From contig UQVN01000171.1 of assembly GCA_900544525.1 (NCBI GenBank), positions 1-7,499 on the forward strand: a stretch of 7,499 nucleotides of DNA, written 5' to 3'. A program made the position numbers and the translations under genes. Source of the stretch: an uncultured Eubacteriales bacterium. Lineage in GTDB: Bacteria; Bacillota; Clostridia; Lachnospirales; Lachnospiraceae. Every line of letters starts with the position of its first letter. Position 1 is the stretch's first letter. The notes under the pieces are model-generated. The model saw nothing but the letters and a program-made list of their open reading frames with translations. It was not told the DNA's origin and ran no database searches. Of the stretch, positions 1 through 5,505 are shown in pieces.

Positions 1-59
1 CAAAGAAAAAATCTTTTTATTTTGTTATATATTTTGTGGTAAAGTTTGAAAGATTACAC

Positions 60-88
60 TGGGCATTTATTTTAATTTGTCGTATAAT
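60..88 (+). promoter_or_regulatory. candidate sigma-A promoter upstream of pncB
   Basis: A TGGGCA hexamer (60-65, 4 of 6 matches to TTGACA) lies 17 bases before a perfect TATAAT (83-88). Transcription would start near 95 and give a leader of about 130 bases that contains the inverted repeat at 116-168. Other possibilities are TTGAAC (104-109) with a poor -10 inside the left arm of that repeat, and a perfect TATAAT at 196-201 with no good -35. The choice among them is inference. Confidence 0.5.
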
Positions 89-115
89 AATCATAATATC
101 TATTTGAACAAAGTG

Positions 116-168
116 TACAAGCAATATGTATAGTAAAATTTTTTTCTTCTAACTGTATATTGCTTGTA
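116..168 (+). promoter_or_regulatory. long inverted repeat in the pncB leader (operator or RNA hairpin)
   Basis: Bases 116-127 (TACAAGCAATAT) are perfectly complementary to 157-168. The stem continues with 130-134 pairing to 152-156 (one G-T pair) after a two-base bulge at 128-129. The loop of 17 bases is A/T-rich. No T-run follows at once, so it is a poor terminator. It could fold in the pncB leader RNA, or act on DNA as two half-sites about 41 bp apart centre to centre. Known regulators of nicotinate salvage in Firmicutes include NiaR, but I cannot match a NiaR site by eye. Confidence 0.5.
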
Positions 169-227
169 TTTAGAAATAACCTTCAACCTTTTGTTTATAA
201 TACAAAGAAAAAGGAGATAATACGATT

Positions 228-1679
228 ATGTCAAGAAATTTAACACTTTTAACTGATTTTTATGAATTGACGATGATGCAAGGATACTTTAAATCAAAAG
301 CAAAAGAACACGTTATTTTTGATGTTTTTTATCGCGTTAATCCATCTGGTAGCAGTTATGCAATTACCGCTGGTTTAGAACAAGTCATTGATTATATAAA
401 AAATCTTTCCTTTAGCTATGACGACATTGATTATTTAAGAAATCTCAATATGTTTGATGAAGACTTCTTAGATTATTTAGCAAGTTATCACTTCTCAGGT
501 GATATTTATGCCATTCCTGAAGGAAGCGTTGTTTTCCCAAAAGAACCTTTAGTAAAAGTCATCGCACCCATTATGGAAGCACAACTTGTAGAAACTGCTA
601 TTTTAAACATTATTAACCATCAAAGCCTCATTGCAACAAAAGCTTCTCGTGTTGTATATGCAGCAGGTGGCGATGCCGTTATGGAATTTGGTCTTCGTCG
701 TGCCCAAGGTCCAGACGCTGGTATTTATGGAGCAAGAGCTGCTGTCATTGGCGGATGTGTCGGAACTTCTAACGTTCTTTGTGGACAACAATTTGATATT
801 CCTGTTCTTGGCACTCACGCCCATAGCTGGATTATGAGTTTTGAAACCGAATACGATGCGTTTTATCGCTATGCGACTTATTATCCAAATAATTGCATCC
901 TTCTTGTGGATACTTACGACACTCTAAAATCTGGAGTGCCAAATGCCATTAAAGTATTTAAAAAGAAACAAGAAGAGGGAGTAAAATTAGAAAATTTCGG
1001 TATCCGTTTAGACAGTGGAGATCTTGCTTACTTATCAAAACAAGCCCGTCAAATGTTAGATGAAGCAGGTTTTCCTGATGCTATTATCACAGCTTCTAGC
1101 GATCTCGATGAAAACCTTATTTACAGTTTAAAAACACAAGGAGCTACGATTAATTCTTGGGGTGTTGGAACGAACCTTATCACCTCTGCTGATTGCCCTG
1201 CATTTGGAGGGGTCTATAAGCTAGCGGGAATTCGTTATGAAGGCGATGAAGAATTTACACCAAAAATCAAAGTTTCAGAAAACCCTGCCAAAGTTACAAA
1301 CCCTGGAAATAAAACCGTCTATCGTATTTATAATAAAAATACTGGAAAGATCAAAGCCGATCTCATCTGCCTTTCCGATGAAGTCTATGATGAATCAAAG
1401 GATTTAAAACTTTTTGATCCAGAAGCTACTTGGAAAAATACAACTCTTCCTGGTGGAAGTTATACGATGAAGGAACTGCTTGTGCCTATTTTCATAAAGG
1501 GACAATGTGTTTATCAGTCTCCAAAAGTAATGGATATCCGTTCTTACTGCCAACAGGAATTAAATACACTTTGGGATGAATCAAGACGTCTTATGTATCC
1601 ACAGGAAGTATATGTGGATCTATCAAAACCGCTTTTTGATTTAAAACATCAACTTTTAAATAATGAAATTCCTCTTTAA
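228..1679 (+). CDS. pncB: nicotinate phosphoribosyltransferase
   Basis: This 483-residue cytoplasmic enzyme condenses nicotinate with phosphoribosyl pyrophosphate, with ATP, to form nicotinate mononucleotide, the entry step of the Preiss-Handler NAD salvage route. The N-terminus (LLTDFYELTMMQGY, 8-20) is typical of the family. Other visible family motifs are FGLRRAQGPDAG (154-165), GTHAHSW (195-201, containing the histidine region used for phospho-enzyme formation), RLDSGDL (260-266) and VGTNLITS (313-320). The length fits the roughly 480-500 residue Gram-positive form, and the frame is intact. The start is ATG 228, with AAGGAG at 211-216, a slightly long 11-base spacing. No pncA or nadE lies beside it in the window. 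Its third codon positions are less G-rich than those of the minus-strand genes, consistent with lagging-strand orientation (hand sampling only). Confidence 0.96.
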   Translation: MSRNLTLLTDFYELTMMQGYFKSKAKEHVIFDVFYRVNPSGSSYAITAGLEQVIDYIKNLSFSYDDIDYLRNLNMFDEDFLDYLASYHFSGDIYAIPEGSVVFPKEPLVKVIAPIMEAQLVETAILNIINHQSLIATKASRVVYAAGGDAVMEFGLRRAQGPDAGIYGARAAVIGGCVGTSNVLCGQQFDIPVLGTHAHSWIMSFETEYDAFYRYATYYPNNCILLVDTYDTLKSGVPNAIKVFKKKQEEGVKLENFGIRLDSGDLAYLSKQARQMLDEAGFPDAIITASSDLDENLIYSLKTQGATINSWGVGTNLITSADCPAFGGVYKLAGIRYEGDEEFTPKIKVSENPAKVTNPGNKTVYRIYNKNTGKIKADLICLSDEVYDESKDLKLFDPEATWKNTTLPGGSYTMKELLVPIFIKGQCVYQSPKVMDIRSYCQQELNTLWDESRRLMYPQEVYVDLSKPLFDLKHQLLNNEIPL

Positions 1680-1712
1680 CGATGGAATGTGAGCAGTCGT
1701 CAAATATCTCGT

Positions 1713-1750
1713 TTTAGAAAAATTTAAAACTTCGTTTTTATTTTTCTAAA
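1713..1750. repeat. imperfect palindrome between pncB and its terminator
   Basis: TTTAGAAAAAT (1713-1723) is perfectly complementary to ATTTTTCTAAA (1740-1750). Inside it, AAAAC (1726-1730) pairs with GTTTT (1734-1738) around a three-base TTC loop, so 1713-1750 forms a near-continuous A/T-rich hairpin. No T-run follows, so it is not a standard terminator. The flanks (1681-1712 and 1751-1780) are less A/T-rich and have no coding potential I can see. The whole block resembles a dispersed intergenic repeat unit, but that is inference from its form. Confidence 0.55.
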
Positions 1751-1782
1751 TTCTCTACTTGGCTCGTTGCTTTCACGTAAAT

Positions 1783-1817
1783 AAAAGGCTGTTGTAAAAT
1801 TTGCAACAGCCCTTTTT
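1783..1817. terminator. bidirectional intrinsic terminator between pncB and the M15 peptidase gene
   Basis: GGCTGTTG (1787-1794) pairs with CAACAGCC (1804-1811), and a T-G pair extends the stem to nine pairs around an AAAATTT loop. CTTTTT follows on the plus strand. On the minus strand the same stem is followed by TTTTAT. It can therefore end the pncB transcript and the convergent peptidase transcript, whose stop codon lies just right of it. Confidence 0.88.
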
Positions 1818-1825
1818 ACTCCTTC

Positions 1826-2470
1826 TTATCGTACTCTCATCGAGAGCAAAAACTCCTCTAATGTCAGTCCACATTTCATTATAATTTCCGCTTCATTTCT
1901 ACCTACATAGCGTAAATGCCATGGCTCATATTGATAACCAGTAATGATTTCTTTCCCTTTTGGATAACGAATAATAAATCCCTCTTTCCAACAGTTTCTT
2001 CTAAGCCACACCCCTTCTTTCGTCAGACCAAAGATTTCTTCTAAACCATACTGAATCGACTCTCCGGACACATCTACGGCTAGCCCTGTTTGATGTTCGC
2101 TATAACCTGCTTTTGCTTGGTATCGATTCGCATAAGAAATGCCATTTTTTTTAACACTTCTTTCATAAAGCTGTTCTTGCCTCTCATAAGAACGGTATCC
2201 AGATACAACTGCTAATACAATTCCCTCTTCTTCTGCCCTCATAAAAAGACATTCTAATGCCCTTGCTACTTCTTTTTTGATATATCGTTTTCCTTTTTCC
2301 CCCTTTAAATCCTCTTTTCCTTCTTGCTCTTCATAATAGACGAGCTTTATTTTCCCTTTTTCTCCTTCCACCGCAAATGGCAATCTTGGAATTACTAAAC
2401 AATTTGGTACTTCTGTTTTGCTAATTCCATGATTTTTATTAATAAGCCTTAATCTTTCATTTTTCGTCAT
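1826..2470 (-). CDS. M15-family D-Ala-D-Ala carboxypeptidase / dipeptidase-like protein (VanY/VanXY/LdcB type)
   Basis: Zinc peptidases of this family remove terminal D-Ala (or related residues) from peptidoglycan peptides or precursors. Numbered from ATG 2470 (214 residues), the metal site is visible: SEHQTGLAVD (124-133) gives His126 and Asp133, and EPWH (182-185) gives the probable catalytic Glu182 and third ligand His185. SGYRS (90-94) carries the family's substrate-binding arginine. The start at 2470 is chosen for AAAGG (2479-2483) with 8-base spacing. In-frame ATGs at 2500 and 2536 have no well-placed ribosome site. From any of these starts I see no signal peptide or membrane segment, unlike typical VanY, so the protein may act in the cytoplasm like VanX/VanXY or be exported some other way. 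Whether it prefers dipeptide, pentapeptide or tetrapeptide cannot be read from sequence. No promoter was recognised. It ends at the shared terminator. Confidence 0.85.
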   Translation of the reverse strand: MTKNERLRLINKNHGISKTEVPNCLVIPRLPFAVEGEKGKIKLVYYEEQEGKEDLKGEKGKRYIKKEVARALECLFMRAEEEGIVLAVVSGYRSYERQEQLYERSVKKNGISYANRYQAKAGYSEHQTGLAVDVSGESIQYGLEEIFGLTKEGVWLRRNCWKEGFIIRYPKGKEIITGYQYEPWHLRYVGRNEAEIIMKCGLTLEEFLLSMRVR

Positions 2471-2554
2471 AATCCTAGCCTTTCTTACAGAATATGCCAT
2501 TTTAAAAAATAGATATCTTCCATGATTTTCCTGCATATTTTTCTGAAAAAACTT

Positions 2555-2725
2555 TCTTCCACAGAGTTATCCACACCTTGTGGATAACTCTATTAACAAA
2601 CTTATCCACGATACCTTCACTAGATATTGTTTCTCTTTTTTGACGAAATACAACATATTTCCTATTTTTCCACATAAATATTTCTTTCTTTTTAGTTATC
2701 AACATATCGCCTTAAGTTATCCACG
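2555..2725. other. cluster of DnaA-box-like sequences
   Basis: Two perfect TTATCCACA boxes occur at 2567-2575 (+) and 2579-2587 (-). One-mismatch boxes lie at 2602-2610 (TTATCCACG), 2666-2674 (TTTTCCACA), 2696-2704 (TTATCAACA) and 2717-2725 (TTATCCACG), all on the plus strand. A two-mismatch copy lies at 2555-2563. A perfect 9-mer is expected about once per 130 kb on two strands at even base composition, so a pair plus four near matches in 160 bp is unlikely to be chance. Isolated one-mismatch boxes do occur elsewhere (881-889 and 6161-6169), so the case rests on clustering and the perfect pair. The last box ends 14 bp before the plsC -35, so DnaA bound there could affect plsC. Binding is inferred. 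Confidence 0.75.
2564..2590. repeat. perfect 12-bp inverted repeat made of two consensus DnaA boxes
   Basis: GAGTTATCCACA (2564-2575) and TGTGGATAACTC (2579-2590) are exact reverse complements around the three bases CCT. Each arm contains a complete consensus DnaA box and three more matching bases. The box starts are 12 bp apart and in opposite orientation. As RNA it would form a 12-pair hairpin, but no T-run follows (CTATTAAC), so it is not a standard terminator. Confidence 0.85.
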
Positions 2726-2739
2726 TTTTCTCCACTGTG

Positions 2740-2768
2740 TTGCTATTTTCTCTAAAGTCTAGTATAAT
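2740..2768 (+). promoter_or_regulatory. sigma-A promoter of plsC
   Basis: TTGCTA (2740-2745, 4 of 6 matches) lies 17 bases before a perfect TATAAT (2763-2768). Transcription would begin near 2775, about 40 bases before the plsC start, which makes it the natural promoter for that gene. The rightmost DnaA-like box (2717-2725) lies just upstream of the -35. Confidence 0.75.
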
Positions 2769-2814
2769 ATTAGAAAGAATCTATTATTTAAAGTTCACAT
2801 TTATAGGAGATATT

Positions 2815-3540
2815 ATGCTAAGAACGTTACTTTTATTTCTCTTTCTAGTGATTTATTTTATCATCGGATTTCCGATCAATCTTGTGTTAACTGCACTTGA
2901 GAAAAAAAATCCTGGAATCAAAACAAGGGTCTCTGAGAAAATGGTTAAACAAGGGTTTAAATTCTGTCTTTTTATCGCAGGTGCAAAAATTACAGTAAAA
3001 GGAAAAGAAAATATTCCCCTTGATCAATCTGTTCTTTTTGTTAGCAATCACAGAAGCTATTTTGATATTTTAGTTTCCTATGTATCAAGCCCAATTCCAC
3101 TTGGATTTGTGGCTAAAAAAGAAATGGAAAAAATTCCTGGTCTTTCCACTTGGATGAAAAATATTCGTTGTCTTTTTCTTGATCGCGAAAATTTAAAAGA
3201 AGGATTGAAAACTATTTTACAAGGAGTCGAACAATTAAAATCAGGGTATTCTGTGTATATTTGTCCAGAAGGAACAAGAAATCACAACAAAGAAATGCTT
3301 CCATTTAAAGAAGGTAGCACAAAAATGGCAGAAAAAGCAAAAGTTCCTGTCATTCCTGTGGCACTTACCAATACGGATGCACTCTTTGAATTAAATTCCC
3401 ATTTTTCTGTGAAACCTGCTCATGTCACAGTGGAATTTGGAAAACCAATCCAAATTGATGCGTTGCCAAAAGAAAACCAAAAGTTTCTTGGAGCTTATTT
3501 ACAAAACGTGATTGCCGACATGCTTTCTAAGGAAAACTAA
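2815..3540 (+). CDS. plsC: 1-acyl-sn-glycerol-3-phosphate acyltransferase
   Basis: This enzyme transfers an acyl chain to lysophosphatidic acid to make phosphatidic acid, the common precursor of membrane phospholipids, at the inner face of the membrane. The 241-residue protein begins with a hydrophobic segment (residues 4-26). The acyltransferase blocks are in order: NHRSYFD (78-84, the HX4D motif with His79 and Asp84), the block around FLDRE (121-125), PEGTR (151-155) followed by FKEGS (164-168), and VPVIPVA (177-183). Length is normal for bacterial PlsC. The start is ATG 2815, preceded by AGGAG at 2805-2809 and downstream of a good promoter. An in-frame extension to 2737 would start before the -10 box and is rejected. 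Several bacterial genes of this family act on other lysophospholipids, so exact substrate is inferred from the family. Confidence 0.92.
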   Translation: MLRTLLLFLFLVIYFIIGFPINLVLTALEKKNPGIKTRVSEKMVKQGFKFCLFIAGAKITVKGKENIPLDQSVLFVSNHRSYFDILVSYVSSPIPLGFVAKKEMEKIPGLSTWMKNIRCLFLDRENLKEGLKTILQGVEQLKSGYSVYICPEGTRNHNKEMLPFKEGSTKMAEKAKVPVIPVALTNTDALFELNSHFSVKPAHVTVEFGKPIQIDALPKENQKFLGAYLQNVIADMLSKEN

Positions 3541-3544
3541 ATAC

Positions 3545-3572
3545 CAACTGGGGATTTACAGTTGTTTTCTTT
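3545..3572 (+). terminator. weak candidate terminator after plsC
   Basis: CAACTG (3545-3550) pairs with CAGTTG (3559-3564) around an eight-base loop, and TTTTCTTT follows. The six-pair stem is short with few G/C pairs, so termination would be partial at best. The right arm overlaps the proposed -35 of the next gene. Confidence 0.35.
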
Positions 3573-3590
3573 GAAAAAAAATGTTACAAT
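3562..3590 (+). promoter_or_regulatory. extended -10 promoter of the small membrane-protein gene
   Basis: TACAAT (3585-3590) is preceded by TG one base upstream (3582-3583), giving an extended -10. TTGTTT (3562-3567) lies 17 bases before it as a weak -35. Transcription would start near 3597, some 30 bases before the ATG at 3629. Confidence 0.65.
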
Positions 3591-3628
3591 AGAGCGTACT
3601 TATGATTTTATGCTAGGAGGGATTCCCA

Positions 3629-4090
3629 ATGCCAGTATGGGCGGTATTATTGATTATCCTTGTGATCATGGCAGGGATTTTAGCAGCACTTTACTTTTAT
3701 GGTAAAAAGATGCAGAAAAAACAAGAAGACAACCGTGCTCAGCTAGAGGCTGCTGCACAAAATGTTTCTATGCTTGTTATTGACAAAAAACGTATGAAAG
3801 TAAAAGATGCGGATCTTCCAAAAATCGTTATGGAACAACTTCCAAAACGTTACATGAATTCCAAAATGCCAATTGTAAAAGCAAAAATTGGACCAAAAAT
3901 TATGTCTTTAATTGCAGAAGAAGAAGTATTCGATCTCATTCCTGTAAAAGCAGAGATCAAAGCAAGTGTCAGCGGTATTTATATTTTATCCATTCGTAAC
4001 TTCCGTAATGCAGAAGTTGCACCTCCTGAGAAAAAAGGATTTATGGCTAAACTTCGTAAAAAACAAGCTGATTTAACAAAAAAACAATAA
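3629..4090 (+). CDS. small membrane-anchored protein of unknown function
   Basis: I do not recognise a named family for this 153-residue protein. Residues 4-24 form one strongly hydrophobic segment with little charge before it. A basic and glutamine-rich stretch follows (25-35), which predicts a short outside N-terminus and a cytoplasmic body. Residues 46-127 look like a compact folded domain with alternating hydrophobic residues: MLVIDKKRMKVKDADLP, then a helix-like stretch to about 100, then strand-like KAEIKASVSGIYILSIRN. The tail from 134 is rich in lysine. There is no cysteine. Translation is well supported: AGGAGG (3615-3620) lies 8 bases before ATG 3629, behind its own promoter, and a strong terminator follows. 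Its lone transcription unit gives no functional clue. Confidence 0.88.
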   Translation: MPVWAVLLIILVIMAGILAALYFYGKKMQKKQEDNRAQLEAAAQNVSMLVIDKKRMKVKDADLPKIVMEQLPKRYMNSKMPIVKAKIGPKIMSLIAEEEVFDLIPVKAEIKASVSGIYILSIRNFRNAEVAPPEKKGFMAKLRKKQADLTKKQ

Positions 4091-4092
4091 AG

Positions 4093-4136
4093 AAAAAGAA
4101 CCATTGTCTCTTTTTTAGAAACAATGGTTCTTTTTT
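4093..4136. terminator. strong bidirectional intrinsic terminator
   Basis: GAACCATTGT (4098-4107) pairs perfectly with ACAATGGTTC (4121-4130). Flanking A (4093-4097) and T (4131-4136) runs extend the stem and supply T-tails in both directions. It closes the small membrane-protein transcript on the plus strand and the DUF1934 transcript on the minus strand, whose stop codon begins at 4141-4143. Confidence 0.93.
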
Positions 4137-4140
4137 ATCG

Positions 4141-4563
4141 CTAGTTTCTTTGTTGAATTTTGATACGGATTTCGCAATGGGAAATATGCTCTCCGTTCAC
4201 TTCTAATTGATATTGAATACAAGCCTCAATTTCTTCTTCTTTTTCTTCTATGGATAATTGATTTGTATGAATCCCTACCATCAACTCTCCAATTGGTGTC
4301 TGATAAGCACAAGTATGAATTCTATCTTTTTCAAATAGCATTGTCATATTTCCTGCACCACGTTTTACCAATTCGATTTTCCCATCACCAATTTTCATTA
4401 TATTTTTTGTCACTTCTTCATCTTCCATAAGATGTTCTTCATATAAAATATAATGTTTATCTTTCTTTTTATAATATTCTCCAGTGGTTATCAATTCTGT
4501 CGCTTCTTCTTCATTGACATCGAATTGATATCCTACAATGGATACTAAAACGTCTTTTGTCAT
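4141..4563 (-). CDS. DUF1934 family protein (YwiB-like, calycin-type beta-barrel)
   Basis: The 140-residue protein matches the DUF1934 pattern as I know it: MTKDVLVSIVGYQFD at the start, the TTGEYYKKKDKHYILYEE block (26-43), IELVKRGAGNMTMLFEKD (63-80), and YQTPIGELMVGIHT (87-100), ending in a strand with alternating residues. Members such as Bacillus YwiB are small soluble proteins predicted to fold as a barrel, and no biochemical role is known to me. In many Firmicutes the gene lies beside argS, and here it follows murI instead. ATG 4563 fits the family N-terminus, but the nearest ribosome-like site (AAGGG) is about 16 bases away, so translation may be weak or partly coupled. It has its own promoter in the murI gap and ends against a strong terminator. 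Confidence 0.88.
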   Translation of the reverse strand: MTKDVLVSIVGYQFDVNEEEATELITTGEYYKKKDKHYILYEEHLMEDEEVTKNIMKIGDGKIELVKRGAGNMTMLFEKDRIHTCAYQTPIGELMVGIHTNQLSIEEKEEEIEACIQYQLEVNGEHISHCEIRIKIQQRN

Positions 4564-4608
4564 AGATATTTTTTAGATTCCCTTCTATTTTATTTCTACT
4601 CTTCTGTT

Positions 4609-4637
4609 ATTATAGTATGGATTTGATATTGGAACAA
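4609..4637 (-). promoter_or_regulatory. promoter of the DUF1934 gene
   Basis: On the minus strand TTGTTC (4637-4632) is followed after 17 bases by a perfect TATAAT (4614-4609). The -35 is weak (3 of 6). Transcription would begin near 4602, about 40 bases before the ATG. No convincing terminator separates it from murI, so read-through from murI is also likely. Confidence 0.62.
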
Positions 4638-4679
4638 AGTGTGTTTTGATAGGAATTTCCTTCCACAAAAAAATTTCTC

Positions 4680-5492
4680 TTAAAACGCTTCAATATCAAT
4701 GCTTTTTACATTCTCTTCGCTGACATTACAAGGTAATACCCCATCTGCAAAGGAAATAAAACGTTCCACTGCATCACTCACATAGTATTCATATACTGGC
4801 TCTTTCGTTCTCTCATTACAGAGCATCCCTTTCTCCAATAACAGCTTTTTCAAACTTTTTGTCGTTTCATAAGCAGGGTTTACAAGTTTCACTTGCTCTC
4901 CCATGGTGCGGGCAATGGTATTGCGAATCAGAGGATAATGAGTACAACCTAAAATTAAAGTATCAATATCATAATCTTTTAATTCTCCTAAATAGCGGGA
5001 AGCAATATCATCCGTAATGCGATCTTCTACTAACCCTTCTTCCACAAGAGGCACAAAAAGAGGACACGCTTTACTAACAACCGTAATCTCTGGATCAAGT
5101 TTGGTAAGGCATTGAGTATAAATGCGACTCTTTACCGTTCCTTCTGTTCCAATTACTCCAATATGTTTTGTCTCCGTCACTTCACATGCAGTTTTTGCTC
5201 CTGCCTCTATTACCCCGATAATCGGAACTTCAATTTCTTTTTGTATCGTAGGAAGGGCTAAAGCACTGGCGGTATTACAAGCAACGACAATCGCTTTTAC
5301 ATCTTTTGTTAAGAGGAAATTGACGATTTGACGGCTAAAACGCAAAATAGTATTTGGAGACTTACTTCCATAAGGCACTCTTGCCGTATCTCCAAAATAA
5401 ACAAGATCTTCATTGGGAAGTTGGCGCATAATTTCCCTTGCAACGGTAAGTCCCCCTACACCAGAATCAAAGATACCAATTGGTTTTTCCAT
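4680..5492 (-). CDS. murI: glutamate racemase
   Basis: MurI interconverts L- and D-glutamate in the cytoplasm, and MurD uses the D-isomer to build the peptidoglycan stem peptide. The 270-residue protein shows the full active site: FDSGVGG (8-14, with Asp9 and Ser10), ACNTAS (71-76, catalytic Cys72) and GCTHYPLI (182-189, catalytic Cys183 and His185). Length is typical and the frame is intact. The start is ATG 5492, because AAGGTG (5504-5499) lies six bases before it. The GTG at 5501 overlaps that ribosome site and is rejected. The gene begins 13 bases after the ddl stop codon, so the two are very likely co-transcribed and perhaps translationally coupled. That places D-Glu and D-Ala-D-Ala supply in one unit. 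Confidence 0.96.
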   Translation of the reverse strand: MEKPIGIFDSGVGGLTVAREIMRQLPNEDLVYFGDTARVPYGSKSPNTILRFSRQIVNFLLTKDVKAIVVACNTASALALPTIQKEIEVPIIGVIEAGAKTACEVTETKHIGVIGTEGTVKSRIYTQCLTKLDPEITVVSKACPLFVPLVEEGLVEDRITDDIASRYLGELKDYDIDTLILGCTHYPLIRNTIARTMGEQVKLVNPAYETTKSLKKLLLEKGMLCNERTKEPVYEYYVSDAVERFISFADGVLPCNVSEENVKSIDIEAF

Positions 5493-5498
5493 CGTATT

Positions 5499-5504
5499 CA
5501 CCTT
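5499..5504 (-). promoter_or_regulatory. ribosome binding site that sets the murI start
   Basis: On the minus strand AAGGTG lies six bases before ATG 5492 and just past the ddl stop codon (5506-5508). It contains the GTG at 5501, which would otherwise extend the protein by three residues, so the ATG is preferred. Confidence 0.75.
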
Positions 5505-5505
5505 G

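Larger units (their letters stand above)
2471..2814. other. 344-base gene-free divergent intergenic region
   Basis: This A/T-rich stretch separates the minus-strand peptidase gene from plus-strand plsC. It holds the possible N-terminal extension of the peptidase (to 2536), a cluster of DnaA-box-like 9-mers (2555-2725) including a perfect inverted pair, and the plsC promoter (2740-2768). Open frames crossing it on either strand have no ribosome site or recognisable protein features, and I do not call them genes. No promoter for the peptidase gene could be identified. Confidence 0.8.

Noticed and set aside
2502..2705. 67-residue minus-strand open frame through the DnaA-box region
   Set aside because: It has no good ribosome site, overlaps the peptidase gene start, and its composition follows A/T-rich DNA with repeated DnaA-like words.
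2471..2814. Main chromosomal origin oriC
   Set aside because: There is no dnaA, dnaN or rpmH nearby, gene directions do not diverge outward from it, and hand-sampled C/G bias on the plus strand does not switch across it.
2737..2814. 26-residue N-terminal extension of PlsC
   Set aside because: It would begin before the -10 box of the plsC promoter. ATG 2815 has AGGAG well placed and fits the family N-terminus.
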